From Bacteroidales bacterium UBA4345 (lineage in GTDB: Bacteria > Bacteroidota > Bacteroidia > Bacteroidales > Paludibacteraceae): DNA of 19,252 nucleotides. The DNA lies in NCBI GenBank assembly GCA_002396385.1, contig DGTD01000086.1:1-19252 (forward strand), written 5' to 3'. Position numbers and translations under genes: made by a program. Numbering within the stretch: position 1 is the first letter of the stretch; every line of letters starts with the position of its first letter. The notes under the pieces are model-generated. The model saw only the letters and a list, made by a program, of their open reading frames with translations, was not told the origin of the DNA and made no database searches. This document shows positions 8,074 through 17,161 of the stretch, piece after piece.

Positions 8074-8390
8074 GGCATTAAGCTTTTTTAAATAATACGC
8101 AATTGTAAAGAAATAATCGGTAATAGATTTGTAAAAATCAAGCAAAGAACAAAAACTTTATTTCATATCCGCATTTTGAAACAAAATTCTTTGACATATC
8201 TTACACATCCTACATTTGTTTTGAATTTTTTAAGCAGTTGTATGGGACACAAGACATCTGAGGAGTAAACCAGTAGCAAGTTCGATGTTAAGAACACCTT
8301 TAGCAACCGAAAAAACAGCATAAATCTCAATTGGGTAGAGAACAATTCAAACATTGATAAATGACAGGATTTTATAATAACAAAACAAAA
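8074..8390. other. A/T-rich intergenic leader upstream of the xylanase operon
   Basis: This stretch of about 317 bases separates the GH30 start from the terminator of the PorE-like gene. No convincing coding frame is present on either strand. It should hold the operon promoter and control sites, but I could not find a TTTG-N19-TAnnTTTG match on the minus strand. The closest piece, TTCTTTG near 8143-8149, lacks the rest of the consensus. The promoter may therefore be regulated or depend on an alternative sigma factor. Confidence 0.45.
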
Positions 8391-8421
8391 GCGGGCTCTC
8401 CCACATTAAGGGGAAGCCCGC
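8382..8421 (-). terminator. Rho-independent terminator of the tamB-porE unit
   Basis: On the minus strand GCGGGCTTCCCC pairs with GGGAGAGCCCGC (arms at 8421-8410 and 8402-8391; outer seven pairs perfect, one internal mismatch), followed by TTTTGTTTT. It lies about 100 bases after the stop of the PorE-like gene. On the plus strand the same hairpin is followed by ATATTTTTT, so it could work in both directions. Confidence 0.8.
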
Positions 8422-8519
8422 ATATTTTTTCGGAAAAGGTAGGACAATTGACCACCAGCACCAAGATCTTTACAATAGGACTTAAGATAAAGCCAACCAA
8501 GTGGGCAGAACCAAATCTA

Positions 8520-10502
8520 TCAGTACATCTTATAAGTGGTTTTCAGCACACGGAACTCAGTACGACGGTTAATCTGGTTGGCTATTTCCTGTTGTTCAGC
8601 GTTCATCTGGTCGAGAGAACCATCGTCAAGCACCTGTCCATCGTGCAAGAAAGAGTATTGTTTGGCCAATTTGGCATCGACAACCACTGGAGTAGACTTA
8701 CCATAGCCCTTAGCAGTTAGGCGTTCAGCCTCAATTCCTTTTTTTATAAGGTAATTAACAACCGATTCAGCACGTTCGCCCGACAAGCGCAAGTTTCCCT
8801 CGGCCGAGCCCACCCGGTCGGTATGCGCACCAATCTCAATGGTAATATTCGGATTGTCGTTCAACAGTTTCACCAGTTTGTCGAGGCTTTTATCAGACTC
8901 TTTTGTCAAAGTCGCCTTACCGAACTCAAAGAAGATGTTATCGAGGCCAACAGGCTTAGAAACAGAGGCTAACGACAGGTTAATCTTAAACGTGTGGCTG
9001 TCGTCGAGACTATCGGTTCTGACCGCATCTTTTTGGTTTAGATAACCACGGCAGTTACCCAGCATCACATATTTGACATTCCTATTCAACGGATAAGAGA
9101 ACGAGCCATCCTTCTTGGCATGAATTTTCAGGTTAGTACCATCGTTTCCAACAATACGGATAATGGCATCTGGCAAAGGCTCGCCCGACGTGCTAGTAAC
9201 TTTTCCGGCAATATTGAAAACAACAGGAGGCAGCACAAACGAATAGATACGGTCGTATCCCTTACGGTCGTCGCGGTTAGAAGAGAACATACCACTTTCA
9301 GCCCCCTCGACAAAACTGATACCAAAATCATCCATATTGGAGTTAATCGGATACATCATGTTTTTCACATTTTTCCATTGTCCGTCTGTTGAAAGAGTCG
9401 CACAAAAGATGTCAAGACCGCCAAAACCGGGAAGGCCATTAGACGAATAATACAATAACGTATCATGACGTAGGAAAGGGAACATCTCGTCGCCCGCCGT
9501 GTTGATTTTAGGACCGGCATTTTGAGGAGCCCCCCACTTTTCACCATTATTCACACTGAACCAGATATCTTTACCACCAAATCCCCCCTGCATATCGGAA
9601 ACAAAATAAAGGACCTTACCATCGGAAGACACAGTAGGATGAGCAAAAGAAATGGAACTGTCTTTCGACAGTTCGACCTTAACAGGTTTACCCCATTTGC
9701 CACCATTACGTTTAGCGCAATAGATTTCCGCCCCGTGAGTTTCCCCCTTCACATAACGGCAACGGGTAAAAAACATGGTTTTGCCATCGGCCGAGAAAGA
9801 AGGAGAGCCCTCGTCATCGGCCGTATTGATTTCACCCTCGACCGCCTCGATATTGTCCCAAGCGCCAGCAGAATTCTGACGCGACATATAGATATTATGG
9901 GTAGGTAATCCGGTGATTTTGCTATTTTTACGTTTTTCGCCCTTTTCCACACGCGTAGACGCAAAGTAGACCGTAGTGCTGTCGCCAGCAGGGAAAGAAG
10001 GCGACGACTCGGTCCGCTTCGAGACAAAAGCATCCATCTTCTTCACCTTATACCGAGTGGGATTCTTCATCCATTCAATGGCCTGAACCGACGATTCCTT
10101 ACCAGCCAGGGCGACCTCACTTTTCGGATGCGCGGCCAAGAATACCTCGTAATTTTTGATAGCCTCTTGTGGTTTCTTGTTTTTCCTAAGCACATCGGCA
10201 TAAAGCAGATAAACAGTCGTATCGGCATATTTGTAGCGTGTGGCGTTTTTTAAAGCCATTTCAGCCTTGTTGTTCTCGTTCACCAGCGAATAGCATTCGC
10301 CCATGCGGTAAGCCACATAAGCCTTTTTTTGCCGTTCTTTAGTAGCGCTTACCCTGGTATAGGCAATTTTATAGATGCTGGCAGCCTTATAGTACTCACC
10401 AATTTCATATTTCTTATCGGCGCGCTTGATAGTCTGGTTGACCGAGCAACCAGAAAGAAGAGCGGCCAAAAGGAACAGAAGAACAGATTTAAACTTAACC
10501 AT
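8520..10502 (-). CDS. porE: PorE-like T9SS lipoprotein: TPR, beta-propeller, CRD and OmpA domains
   Basis: A 660-residue outer-membrane or periplasmic lipoprotein; the ATG at 10502 is preferred over a TTG two codons earlier. The signal ends in a lipobox (LLSGC, Cys19). Residues 25-145 form TPR-like helices (AYRMGECY, EAIKNYEVFLAAHP). Residues 160-425 are a PD40/WD40-type propeller with repeated motifs (SPSFSADGKTMFF, HPTVSSDGKVLYF, YYSSNGLPGFGGLDIF). A carboxypeptidase-regulatory beta-sandwich follows (430-510; GKVTSTSGEPLPDA), then an OmpA peptidoglycan-binding domain (520-655; TDRVGS, LSGERAESV, INRRTEF). This order and length match P. gingivalis PorE (PG1058), which anchors the type IX secretion machine to peptidoglycan. 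Similar TPR-PD40-OmpA lipoproteins have other roles, so the gene name is an inference, though the two T9SS cargo genes next door favour it. It lies 57 bases after tamB with no visible promoter between, so it is probably co-transcribed. Confidence 0.85.
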   Translation of the reverse strand: MVKFKSVLLFLLAALLSGCSVNQTIKRADKKYEIGEYYKAASIYKIAYTRVSATKERQKKAYVAYRMGECYSLVNENNKAEMALKNATRYKYADTTVYLLYADVLRKNKKPQEAIKNYEVFLAAHPKSEVALAGKESSVQAIEWMKNPTRYKVKKMDAFVSKRTESSPSFPAGDSTTVYFASTRVEKGEKRKNSKITGLPTHNIYMSRQNSAGAWDNIEAVEGEINTADDEGSPSFSADGKTMFFTRCRYVKGETHGAEIYCAKRNGGKWGKPVKVELSKDSSISFAHPTVSSDGKVLYFVSDMQGGFGGKDIWFSVNNGEKWGAPQNAGPKINTAGDEMFPFLRHDTLLYYSSNGLPGFGGLDIFCATLSTDGQWKNVKNMMYPINSNMDDFGISFVEGAESGMFSSNRDDRKGYDRIYSFVLPPVVFNIAGKVTSTSGEPLPDAIIRIVGNDGTNLKIHAKKDGSFSYPLNRNVKYVMLGNCRGYLNQKDAVRTDSLDDSHTFKINLSLASVSKPVGLDNIFFEFGKATLTKESDKSLDKLVKLLNDNPNITIEIGAHTDRVGSAEGNLRLSGERAESVVNYLIKKGIEAERLTAKGYGKSTPVVVDAKLAKQYSFLHDGQVLDDGSLDQMNAEQQEIANQINRRTEFRVLKTTYKMY

Positions 10503-10559
10503 TTTCAAATAAATACGATATTTAATAATAACGAGACCTACACGTAGGAAATTGTAAAG

Positions 10560-13500
10560 TTACTTTTTATTTTTTGAGAAAGCACCTTTAACAGGTTTCC
10601 AATAACGTTTCAACCACTCGCTGTAGGTATCGAAATCTTCTCTATATATTAGTCCCACCCCTTGAGTGGTACCATTAGCGTTTTGTCTGAAGTAACTGTT
10701 ATCGGAACGGTTGAATGCTTTGAGTCGGAACTTGCCAGAAGGGTTCAACTTATACTCGATATCGAAGTCGATAATGCCACTGTTACCAGCCTGTTCATCG
10801 ATAGTAGGTACCGCATTTTCGCGGTATCCGAAATTACCATTAACCAAAAGTCGGTCGTTCAGGAACTGGGTAGACAGCGCCACCTCAAATTCTTGTCCGG
10901 TAGCAGTAGATTCAGAGCCCGGATTGTAATTAACCCCTACATTCACATCGTTGTTAATACGGGAAAGCAAACTACCGATTTCGGAAGACAGCGTAGAGAA
11001 ACCTACAGAAGACAGTTCGCTGTTACCAGAAGCCCCCGACTGGCCGACACTCTTATCCATGGTATAGAAATGTCCCAAAGCCAATAAGGAAGCAACATTT
11101 CGGTTGAGCGACTCTTCGGTATTGACCACACTCGCCAGCTTACGGCGGACCTCTTCGTCGCTATTAGGCAATTCGAGTCCAAACTTGATGATCGGTCGCT
11201 GAATAGTTCCCGTCAGATAAAGCAGGCAATCGACATTCGCATTGGTAATTTTCGAATAGGAAGGGTCGTCGGACAAGATATTACTCAACGAAGCGTTTAA
11301 CGAGTATTTGGCACGTACGTTCATGCCGGCCGTATAAGGGCTACCCGTAAAATGGAGCTGGCTACCCGGCAGAATGCTGAATTTACGGGAAATGACACTC
11401 TGTACAGTAAAGAGATAGTCTCCCTTAGTAACCTCGTAGGTACCCAACATACCAAAGTCGGCAGTCTGAGAGTCGTACGTCATATGAATGGCACCATTAC
11501 CACGCGTACGGATAATGTCGCCCGCCCGCGGGTCCATAATCAGCTGTATTTGTGCATCGGGCGTGCAATTAAGCTGCATATCGAGTTTTATACGTGACTT
11601 GATATTTTTCTCCGCCTGAATTTTCCGAATTTTATCAATACGGCTCCGGCGGCGCTCTTGTGCAGTCTGCCTTTCCTCATCGTTAACGAAAGTAATGAAG
11701 TCGGAGTTTTCCACATCGGCCGTCCCCCCAATAGGGATAGTAACGACCGTATTTTCACGTGTAACCAGTTCCTTCATATCGAAATTGACAGACCCGGGCA
11801 CGCCATAGATGTGAATTTCGCCATCGCCAAAAGCCTTGCCATAGAACGTCTCGTTATCGGCTTCAGTCGTATTCAAAGCCAACAAATTGTCGCACAGCAC
11901 CCTTACGTCAAACTTCATATTCTGGAACCCCCGGTGCCGAACCATCGCATTAACAACAGCCTTACCGGAAAGTGCATCGCGAGCCTTTCCATTACGCATT
12001 TCAAAGGAGTTGTGCTTCATATACACAATTTCGCGGTCAATAAAATACTCGGTATTCAAGAACTCGATACCGAAATGAACATTTGAAGCAACCGGGTTCC
12101 CCTCCATTCCAATATCGCCGAAATGTCCGAAAGCCCGCACCCAGCCGGAAGCATATCCAGTAAAGTCAGCCATAACACCGCCCACATAGGTACGGATAAA
12201 GCGCAAGTCGATATCGTGCAAGTCACCCTCAATGCTCATAGAGTCTCGGTTAAGGAAAATGCTGCCAATAATAGGCGACTTTGCCCCAGAGACATGTGAG
12301 GTAAGGTCGGCATCGAAGAAAATCTCCTTGTCCCTGGTATCGAACTCTCCAGCGACCTGGAGTTTGGAAGCCAACTGATAGGAATTCATAAAAGCCGAAT
12401 CGACAACAAGTTGCGTATACATATAAGGTTTGTTGAACAAACGCTTAACATACACATTACCATTTGTAATACCATTAAAAGTAATACGGTCGTTATTAAT
12501 CATATTACTGATGTAGCCGAGTCGTATGTTATGCAAATAAACCCCCACACTATCGTTCATCTCGCGTGTAGCCATACCATTAATGCGGAGTTCCTGATCG
12601 CCATGTTCCACCAAAAAGTTATCGACAGAAAGAATTCCGGGACGAAGCGACACCAAACTTTGATGTATATTCCAAACAGAATCCTTCAGAATGAGTTCAG
12701 TAGGTCTGACAAAAAAATCGGCCGAGAGGCCCTCTTTGGTCAGCGAATTCAAGACCGTAAGAACACTAAGTTCACCGCTATAGGTCTCGTCGACAGAATT
12801 GCTGAAATTTACCCGAGAAGAAATAGAGTCAGATTTAGCGTTAGCGTTCACCGAGAAATAATAGGGATTTCGCCGGCGTCGGTAAGGCATCATGGTGCCA
12901 CGTGCGACCAGTTTAGCCTCGGAGGCGGGATTTTCGCAAAGCACCAGCACATCTTGCAAAGTGCTTTTCCCCATTTTAAGCATCGGAGCCTCTAAGCGAA
13001 CCCTGAATTTGCCATCGACATCGTTAAAGAAGCCGTTGAGCGAGCCTTCCGAAACCATAGCCACCGGCAGTTTGAACACATCGGTAAACACCTCGGTGTT
13101 ATTAATTTTAAAATTGAATGTAAAGTTATTACCACTTTGCTTGTCAACAGCCGAAGAAATAACAGCAGGAATATACTTCCGTAATATTTTCTTTGTGTTA
13201 GCCACCAGTCCGGCCAACTGGTATTGTCCGGAAATGTTACCATTGATGAAGTCGGAATAAAGAGTCGCCTTTTTAGAACCATTTTTAGCAGGAGTGACAT
13301 TCAGACTGACATTATTCACCATCAGGTCTTTACCAGAAGGCCTTTGGTAGAGGAAATTGTCGAGCGAGAAAGAGCCCTCGAGTTCATCGAACGTCTTACC
13401 TTGGAAATCGGCCACAATATCGAACGACATGCAAGAGTTGTCTTTATTCTTCGACAAGTTAAGAGGCGACAAACAAATACGCTTCGCATTAGCAGTAAAG

Positions 13501-15089
13501 TGAAATTCGGGCAGTTTCTTAGAAAGATGCACATTACCCGAAAGGTTGAACTGTGCGTTAGGATCGTCAATTTGCAGTTCGCCCGTGAAACCTTTCGGTC
13601 CGAAATCGCCATTAAGGGAGATGCCGTGATAGGTGTAGCCCCGGTAGTCGAGCGAATCGATAACCCCCTCGGCATTCACCGAGAACTTATGGACTGCATT
13701 AGGGTCACGCTTCAAGCTCACAACCAACCCAAGGGTTGTATTACCCAACCCAGTCGTAGGCAGAATTTCAGCCAGATGGAAGTTTTCGGTATCCAACTCA
13801 CCATCGATGGAATATTTAGAGAAATCGAGATTCGGATTATCGATATCCACATTGAGCAGTATATCGCCAGCACCAGAACCAATAGCACCATCGGCACTGA
13901 TAGCAGCCAACGAGCCTTCAATAGCACCTTCATAGGAAACAAAGCCCATCTTTTCAAAAGCAGGCGGCAGATAAACCTCGCGTTTGATAAAGGCAGAACC
14001 AAAATGCCGGACATGATCGGCATCGACCACAACCTGTCTGAAATTGGCCCTTACATAGGCATCCTTCAGTTTTGGAAGACCAGACAAATCGACATCCCCA
14101 TCCAGTACTAAGCCATTGCCATTCTTCACCAACAGATTCCGAACCTTTAAATTGTCAATCGAGCCAGAGACATTTCCATACAACGAAATATCGTCGTCAA
14201 GTTGTTGAAATGCCGGAACAAACGCGCGCAAATCGTAAAGATTCACGTTAGAAGGTTCCAGTTCAAGACTTAGAACATAATCGTGGAAGAAGTTTTTCGA
14301 TTGGATGTCGTCGCAGGTCAACTCCGCATTTTTAAATACGACCTTGCTATCGGGCATAGCAGTAGAGAAATGGAGCAAGCGCACCCCCCTACGGTTACCG
14401 ACAATAGTAGTCGACAAGTCGGAAAGATTGACCCCAGAAGCCTCTACAAACGAGAGTTTGTGCAGTTTGACGTTAATAGAATCACCCGACAACTCGCGGA
14501 CATATATATGTCCGTTAATACTGTCAACATCGAGGTATTTGGGATTAAATTTGCCAGGAGTAGCATTGACAGAGTCCTTATGGAAAGAGACAAAACAGTC
14601 TTTAAAGCCCACCGACTCAATGTCGGCCATCCAATTCGACTTTTCATCATCGTTTTTCTTCTTAAAGGCATCTACCACAAACTGAAAGTTGAAGACACCA
14701 GCCGAGTCTTGCCGGACATAACCGCGCATCTGGGTCAGTTGGACCGTTCTCAGAGAAATTTTGTGTTGCAGAAGCGGCAGGATATTCACAGTAACCTTGG
14801 CCCTCTTAACGAAAAGAAGTGTGTCGGCACTCTGGTCCTCGATATACAAATCGTTAATAACGAAAGTATTAGGGAAGCCCCAGTCGATGGTACCAGACGA
14901 GACCTTAGAGTTGATTTTTTTCGACAAGCCCCCTGTAACTTCAGACAAGATGCTCTTCTGCGTGCTAACGTTCTGTAGCAGCAGATACGACCCTATCAGC
15001 AAAAGACAAATTGCGACAAGGAGGAAAGTCAGAATATGTAGTATTTTTTTTATAACTTTGCCGTGTTTAAATATAGAGCAAAAATACAA
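10560..15089 (-). CDS. tamB: Translocation and assembly module TamB (DUF490)
   Basis: A 1509-residue envelope protein with one N-terminal membrane anchor (about residues 16-38) and then a very long beta-rich periplasmic region of the AsmA/TamB type. The C-terminal TamB (DUF490) domain covers about residues 1140-1500 (KLDMQLNCTPDAQIQL, GTYEVTKGDYLFTVQ, LPGSQLHFTGSPYTAGMNV). E. coli TamB has 1259 residues; longer forms are usual in Bacteroidetes. The family spans the periplasm as a lipid-conducting groove between the membranes and, with a BamA-type partner, helps assemble some outer-membrane proteins. No in-frame ATG exists before the anchor: the likeliest start is TTG at 15089, with ATT at 15092 the only other candidate before an in-frame stop. 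The 5' end faces tsaD across about 60 bases, an arrangement seen in other Bacteroidetes. Confidence 0.9.
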   Translation of the reverse strand: MYFCSIFKHGKVIKKILHILTFLLVAICLLLIGSYLLLQNVSTQKSILSEVTGGLSKKINSKVSSGTIDWGFPNTFVINDLYIEDQSADTLLFVKRAKVTVNILPLLQHKISLRTVQLTQMRGYVRQDSAGVFNFQFVVDAFKKKNDDEKSNWMADIESVGFKDCFVSFHKDSVNATPGKFNPKYLDVDSINGHIYVRELSGDSINVKLHKLSFVEASGVNLSDLSTTIVGNRRGVRLLHFSTAMPDSKVVFKNAELTCDDIQSKNFFHDYVLSLELEPSNVNLYDLRAFVPAFQQLDDDISLYGNVSGSIDNLKVRNLLVKNGNGLVLDGDVDLSGLPKLKDAYVRANFRQVVVDADHVRHFGSAFIKREVYLPPAFEKMGFVSYEGAIEGSLAAISADGAIGSGAGDILLNVDIDNPNLDFSKYSIDGELDTENFHLAEILPTTGLGNTTLGLVVSLKRDPNAVHKFSVNAEGVIDSLDYRGYTYHGISLNGDFGPKGFTGELQIDDPNAQFNLSGNVHLSKKLPEFHFTANAKRICLSPLNLSKNKDNSCMSFDIVADFQGKTFDELEGSFSLDNFLYQRPSGKDLMVNNVSLNVTPAKNGSKKATLYSDFINGNISGQYQLAGLVANTKKILRKYIPAVISSAVDKQSGNNFTFNFKINNTEVFTDVFKLPVAMVSEGSLNGFFNDVDGKFRVRLEAPMLKMGKSTLQDVLVLCENPASEAKLVARGTMMPYRRRRNPYYFSVNANAKSDSISSRVNFSNSVDETYSGELSVLTVLNSLTKEGLSADFFVRPTELILKDSVWNIHQSLVSLRPGILSVDNFLVEHGDQELRINGMATREMNDSVGVYLHNIRLGYISNMINNDRITFNGITNGNVYVKRLFNKPYMYTQLVVDSAFMNSYQLASKLQVAGEFDTRDKEIFFDADLTSHVSGAKSPIIGSIFLNRDSMSIEGDLHDIDLRFIRTYVGGVMADFTGYASGWVRAFGHFGDIGMEGNPVASNVHFGIEFLNTEYFIDREIVYMKHNSFEMRNGKARDALSGKAVVNAMVRHRGFQNMKFDVRVLCDNLLALNTTEADNETFYGKAFGDGEIHIYGVPGSVNFDMKELVTRENTVVTIPIGGTADVENSDFITFVNDEERQTAQERRRSRIDKIRKIQAEKNIKSRIKLDMQLNCTPDAQIQLIMDPRAGDIIRTRGNGAIHMTYDSQTADFGMLGTYEVTKGDYLFTVQSVISRKFSILPGSQLHFTGSPYTAGMNVRAKYSLNASLSNILSDDPSYSKITNANVDCLLYLTGTIQRPIIKFGLELPNSDEEVRRKLASVVNTEESLNRNVASLLALGHFYTMDKSVGQSGASGNSELSSVGFSTLSSEIGSLLSRINNDVNVGVNYNPGSESTATGQEFEVALSTQFLNDRLLVNGNFGYRENAVPTIDEQAGNSGIIDFDIEYKLNPSGKFRLKAFNRSDNSYFRQNANGTTQGVGLIYREDFDTYSEWLKRYWKPVKGAFSKNKK
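15053..15060 (+). promoter_or_regulatory. tsaD: Probable -7 element of the tsaD promoter
   Basis: TAACTTTG followed by CCG matches the Bacteroidetes -7 box TAnnTTTG and would start transcription near 15067, about 80 bases before tsaD. There is no clear TTTG 19 bases upstream; a T-rich run lies directly before it instead. The element sits inside the first codons of the divergent tamB gene. Confidence 0.5.
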
Positions 15090-15122
15090 AATATCTTGCT
15101 ATAAGAGAGAATTTCCCTTATA

Positions 15123-15130
15123 TAAAGTTA
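15123..15130 (-). promoter_or_regulatory. tamB: Possible -7 element for tamB
   Basis: On the minus strand TAACTTTA (15130-15123) is one base off the TAnnTTTG box and lies about 34 bases before the likely TTG start of tamB. No -33 TTTG is seen, so this is a weak call. Confidence 0.25.
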
Positions 15131-15149
15131 AATAAATAAGAGGAGTAAA

Positions 15150-16169
15150 ATGTCGGTAAAGATATTAGCAATAGAATCGTCGTGCGACGACACCTCGGCA
15201 GCGGTTCTAAGCGACAGCAAACTGCTGTCGAATGTAATAGCGAGCCAGAAAGTACATGAGTCTTATGGTGGAGTTGTGCCAGAATTGGCATCGCGCGCCC
15301 ACCAGCAAAACATTATCCCCGTCGTACATGAAGCGCTTAAACAGGCAGGCGTGGGAAAAGAAGAGATAGACGCAGTGGCCTATACGCGTGGACCCGGTCT
15401 TATGGGTTCCCTGATGGTAGGCACATCGTTTGCCAAGGGTTTCGCCCTGTCGCGCAACATTCCGCTTATCGACGTCAACCACCTGCAAGGCCACATTATG
15501 GCCCACTTCATAGAACGCGAGGGAGAGGAATCGCACATTCCGCCGTTTCCATTCCTGTGTCTGCTGGTTAGCGGCGGCAACAGCCAGATCGTGAGAGTGA
15601 ACTCGTACAAAGACATGGAGATTATGGGTCAGACCATAGACGACGCAGCAGGCGAAGCCTTCGACAAATGTGCGAAAGTAATGGGCCTACCCTACCCAGG
15701 CGGTCCGGTAATAGACAAACTGGCTAAAGAGGGAAACGCCAAGGCGTTCAAATTCCACAAGCCACAAATAGAAGGTTACAACTATAGTTTCAGCGGTCTG
15801 AAAACCAGTTTCCTATACACGCTTCGCGACCACGTAAAAGAAGACCCCGACTTTATAAAGAACAACTTGAACGACCTGTGCGCATCGCTCCAATCGACAG
15901 TTATTGAAATACTTATGGACAAACTGCGCAAGGCTGTGAAAGCGACCGGCATCAACCACGTAGCGGTGGCAGGAGGCGTTTCGGCCAATTCAGCCCTGAG
16001 AGGCGCATTTGAAGACCACGCTAAACGATTCGGCTGGAACATCTACATACCGAAATTCAGCTACACCACCGACAATGCCGCAATGATAGGCATTGTGGGC
16101 TACCACAAGTACCTCGACAAAGATTTCAGCGACATCAGCCTGCCGCCATATTCCCGAGTAATCATCTAA
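15150..16169 (+). CDS. tsaD: tRNA N6-adenosine threonylcarbamoyltransferase TsaD
   Basis: A 339-residue cytoplasmic enzyme of the Kae1/TsaD/YgjD family, full length. It transfers the threonylcarbamoyl group made by TsaC onto A37 of tRNAs reading ANN codons, working with TsaB and TsaE. The ASKHA-fold signatures are all present: ILAIESSCDDTSAAV at 5-19, RAHQQNIIPVV near 49-59, the metal-binding HLQGH (His111, His115), LVSGGNSQI at 139-147, DDAAGEAFDK at 164-173, GLPYPGGP at 179-186, VAVAGGVSAN at 271-280 and the third metal ligand Asp308 in TTDNAAMIG. A purine-rich AAGAGGAG lies five bases before the ATG, an unusually good Shine-Dalgarno site for this phylum. It is transcribed away from tamB and followed after 11 bases by a lipoprotein gene, so the two probably form an operon. 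Confidence 0.98.
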   Translation: MSVKILAIESSCDDTSAAVLSDSKLLSNVIASQKVHESYGGVVPELASRAHQQNIIPVVHEALKQAGVGKEEIDAVAYTRGPGLMGSLMVGTSFAKGFALSRNIPLIDVNHLQGHIMAHFIEREGEESHIPPFPFLCLLVSGGNSQIVRVNSYKDMEIMGQTIDDAAGEAFDKCAKVMGLPYPGGPVIDKLAKEGNAKAFKFHKPQIEGYNYSFSGLKTSFLYTLRDHVKEDPDFIKNNLNDLCASLQSTVIEILMDKLRKAVKATGINHVAVAGGVSANSALRGAFEDHAKRFGWNIYIPKFSYTTDNAAMIGIVGYHKYLDKDFSDISLPPYSRVII

Positions 16170-16180
16170 AAGAAAGAAAA

Positions 16181-17029
16181 ATGAGCAAAAAGAACTTTGT
16201 AATCGCAATAGTGGCAGGAATGGCACTTGCCGGCAGTTCCTGTTCGTCGGGCAACGACCAAAACCAGCCTAAACAGGAAGACACCGTATCCATAGCTCCG
16301 GAAGACCAACCCGCAGAAGAAGTAGATGCCCCCTTCAGCTATAAAAGCGACTCTATTGAGCGCAAGTTCAAGAATTCGGCAACCAGCAAAATAAGCGCCG
16401 ACTTCGCAAAAGACGGCAACAAAAACCTGGTAAAGAACATCAACACCTATATCAACGACGAACTGGGAGGAAAATACAAGAAAGAGATAGAAGACACCAA
16501 AGACGTTTTGGCCTTCTATGCCAACCTCCAGTTAGACCAAATGAAGGAAGACCTGACAGACAATATGGAGTATGTGTACGAGAGACGTGTTCTGTTCAAC
16601 CACGAAACCGAAAACTACATATCGTACACCAGCTTCCTTTACACCTATACCGGAGGCGCCCATGGAGCGTCGAACAGCGATGGAGCCACCTTCAGGAAAA
16701 GTGACGGTGTGCAACTAACCTGGGATATGTTTGACGACCTGAAAGGGAACGAATTCAAACAAATTTTGAAAGAGGGCATAAAAAGCTACTTGGAGAAAGG
16801 GTTGGAGAAGAAGATAAAAAACGACAACGAGTATAAAGAATACCTTCTGAACGTGAGCGACGTGAACAACCTTCCACTTCCAAGTTCAAACCCTTACTTC
16901 AGCAAAAAAGGGTTGGTCATCCACTACACACAATACGAGATTGCCCCATACGCATGCGGACAACCCGAATTTGTGGTGCCCTTCGCAACAGCACGGAAAT
17001 TCTTGAAAGAGCCGGGATTCCTTTTCTAA
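16181..17029 (+). CDS. DUF4163/DUF3298 (RsiV-like) domain lipoprotein
   Basis: A 282-residue lipoprotein: a short basic start, a hydrophobic stretch and GSSC (Cys21), then an acidic linker to about residue 50. Residues 50-150 fit the DUF4163 domain, including FYANLQLDQM and the central YTYTGGAHG at about 154-162. Residues 165-280 fit DUF3298, with the closing hallmark YTQYEIAPYACGQPEFVVPF. This pair of domains occurs in the extracytoplasmic part of the Bacillus anti-sigma factor RsiV, which binds lysozyme, and in the peptidoglycan deacetylase PdaC, so an envelope role is reasonable. Here there is no membrane-spanning anti-sigma part and no catalytic domain, so the function is unknown. It lies 11 bases after tsaD and ends at a terminator. 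Confidence 0.88.
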   Translation: MSKKNFVIAIVAGMALAGSSCSSGNDQNQPKQEDTVSIAPEDQPAEEVDAPFSYKSDSIERKFKNSATSKISADFAKDGNKNLVKNINTYINDELGGKYKKEIEDTKDVLAFYANLQLDQMKEDLTDNMEYVYERRVLFNHETENYISYTSFLYTYTGGAHGASNSDGATFRKSDGVQLTWDMFDDLKGNEFKQILKEGIKSYLEKGLEKKIKNDNEYKEYLLNVSDVNNLPLPSSNPYFSKKGLVIHYTQYEIAPYACGQPEFVVPFATARKFLKEPGFLF

Positions 17030-17053
17030 ACCCGAACTCAAGCATACCAAACA

Positions 17054-17087
17054 GGGGGGAAGCGACAACCGCTCCCCCCATTATTTT
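17054..17087 (+). terminator. Rho-independent terminator after the tsaD-lipoprotein operon
   Basis: GGGGGGAAGCG (17054-17064) pairs with CGCTCCCCCC (17070-17079), with one bulged A, followed by ATTATTTT. It lies 24 bases after the stop. The facing minus-strand gene ends at 17162, so the same stem may also stop it, though its tail in that direction has few T residues. Confidence 0.75.
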
Positions 17088-17161
17088 AGTAGTAGGACAA
17101 AAAGATTATAACCAACATCTAAAACAGAGGAAGCTAAACCATAAGCGTCAGATGTGCAGTG

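Noticed and set aside
8073..8145. Longer N terminus for the GH30 enzyme
   Set aside because: The extra 24 residues precede a clean signal peptide at 8073 and would spoil export.
10537..10548. CCTAC-AC-GTAGG inverted repeat between tamB and the PorE-like gene
   Set aside because: Only five pairs around a two-base centre with no T run or promoter next to it; too little to call an operator or terminator.
13224..14111. Plus-strand open frame of 295 codons inside tamB
   Set aside because: A shadow of the long tamB frame; there is no promoter, motif or independent sign of coding.
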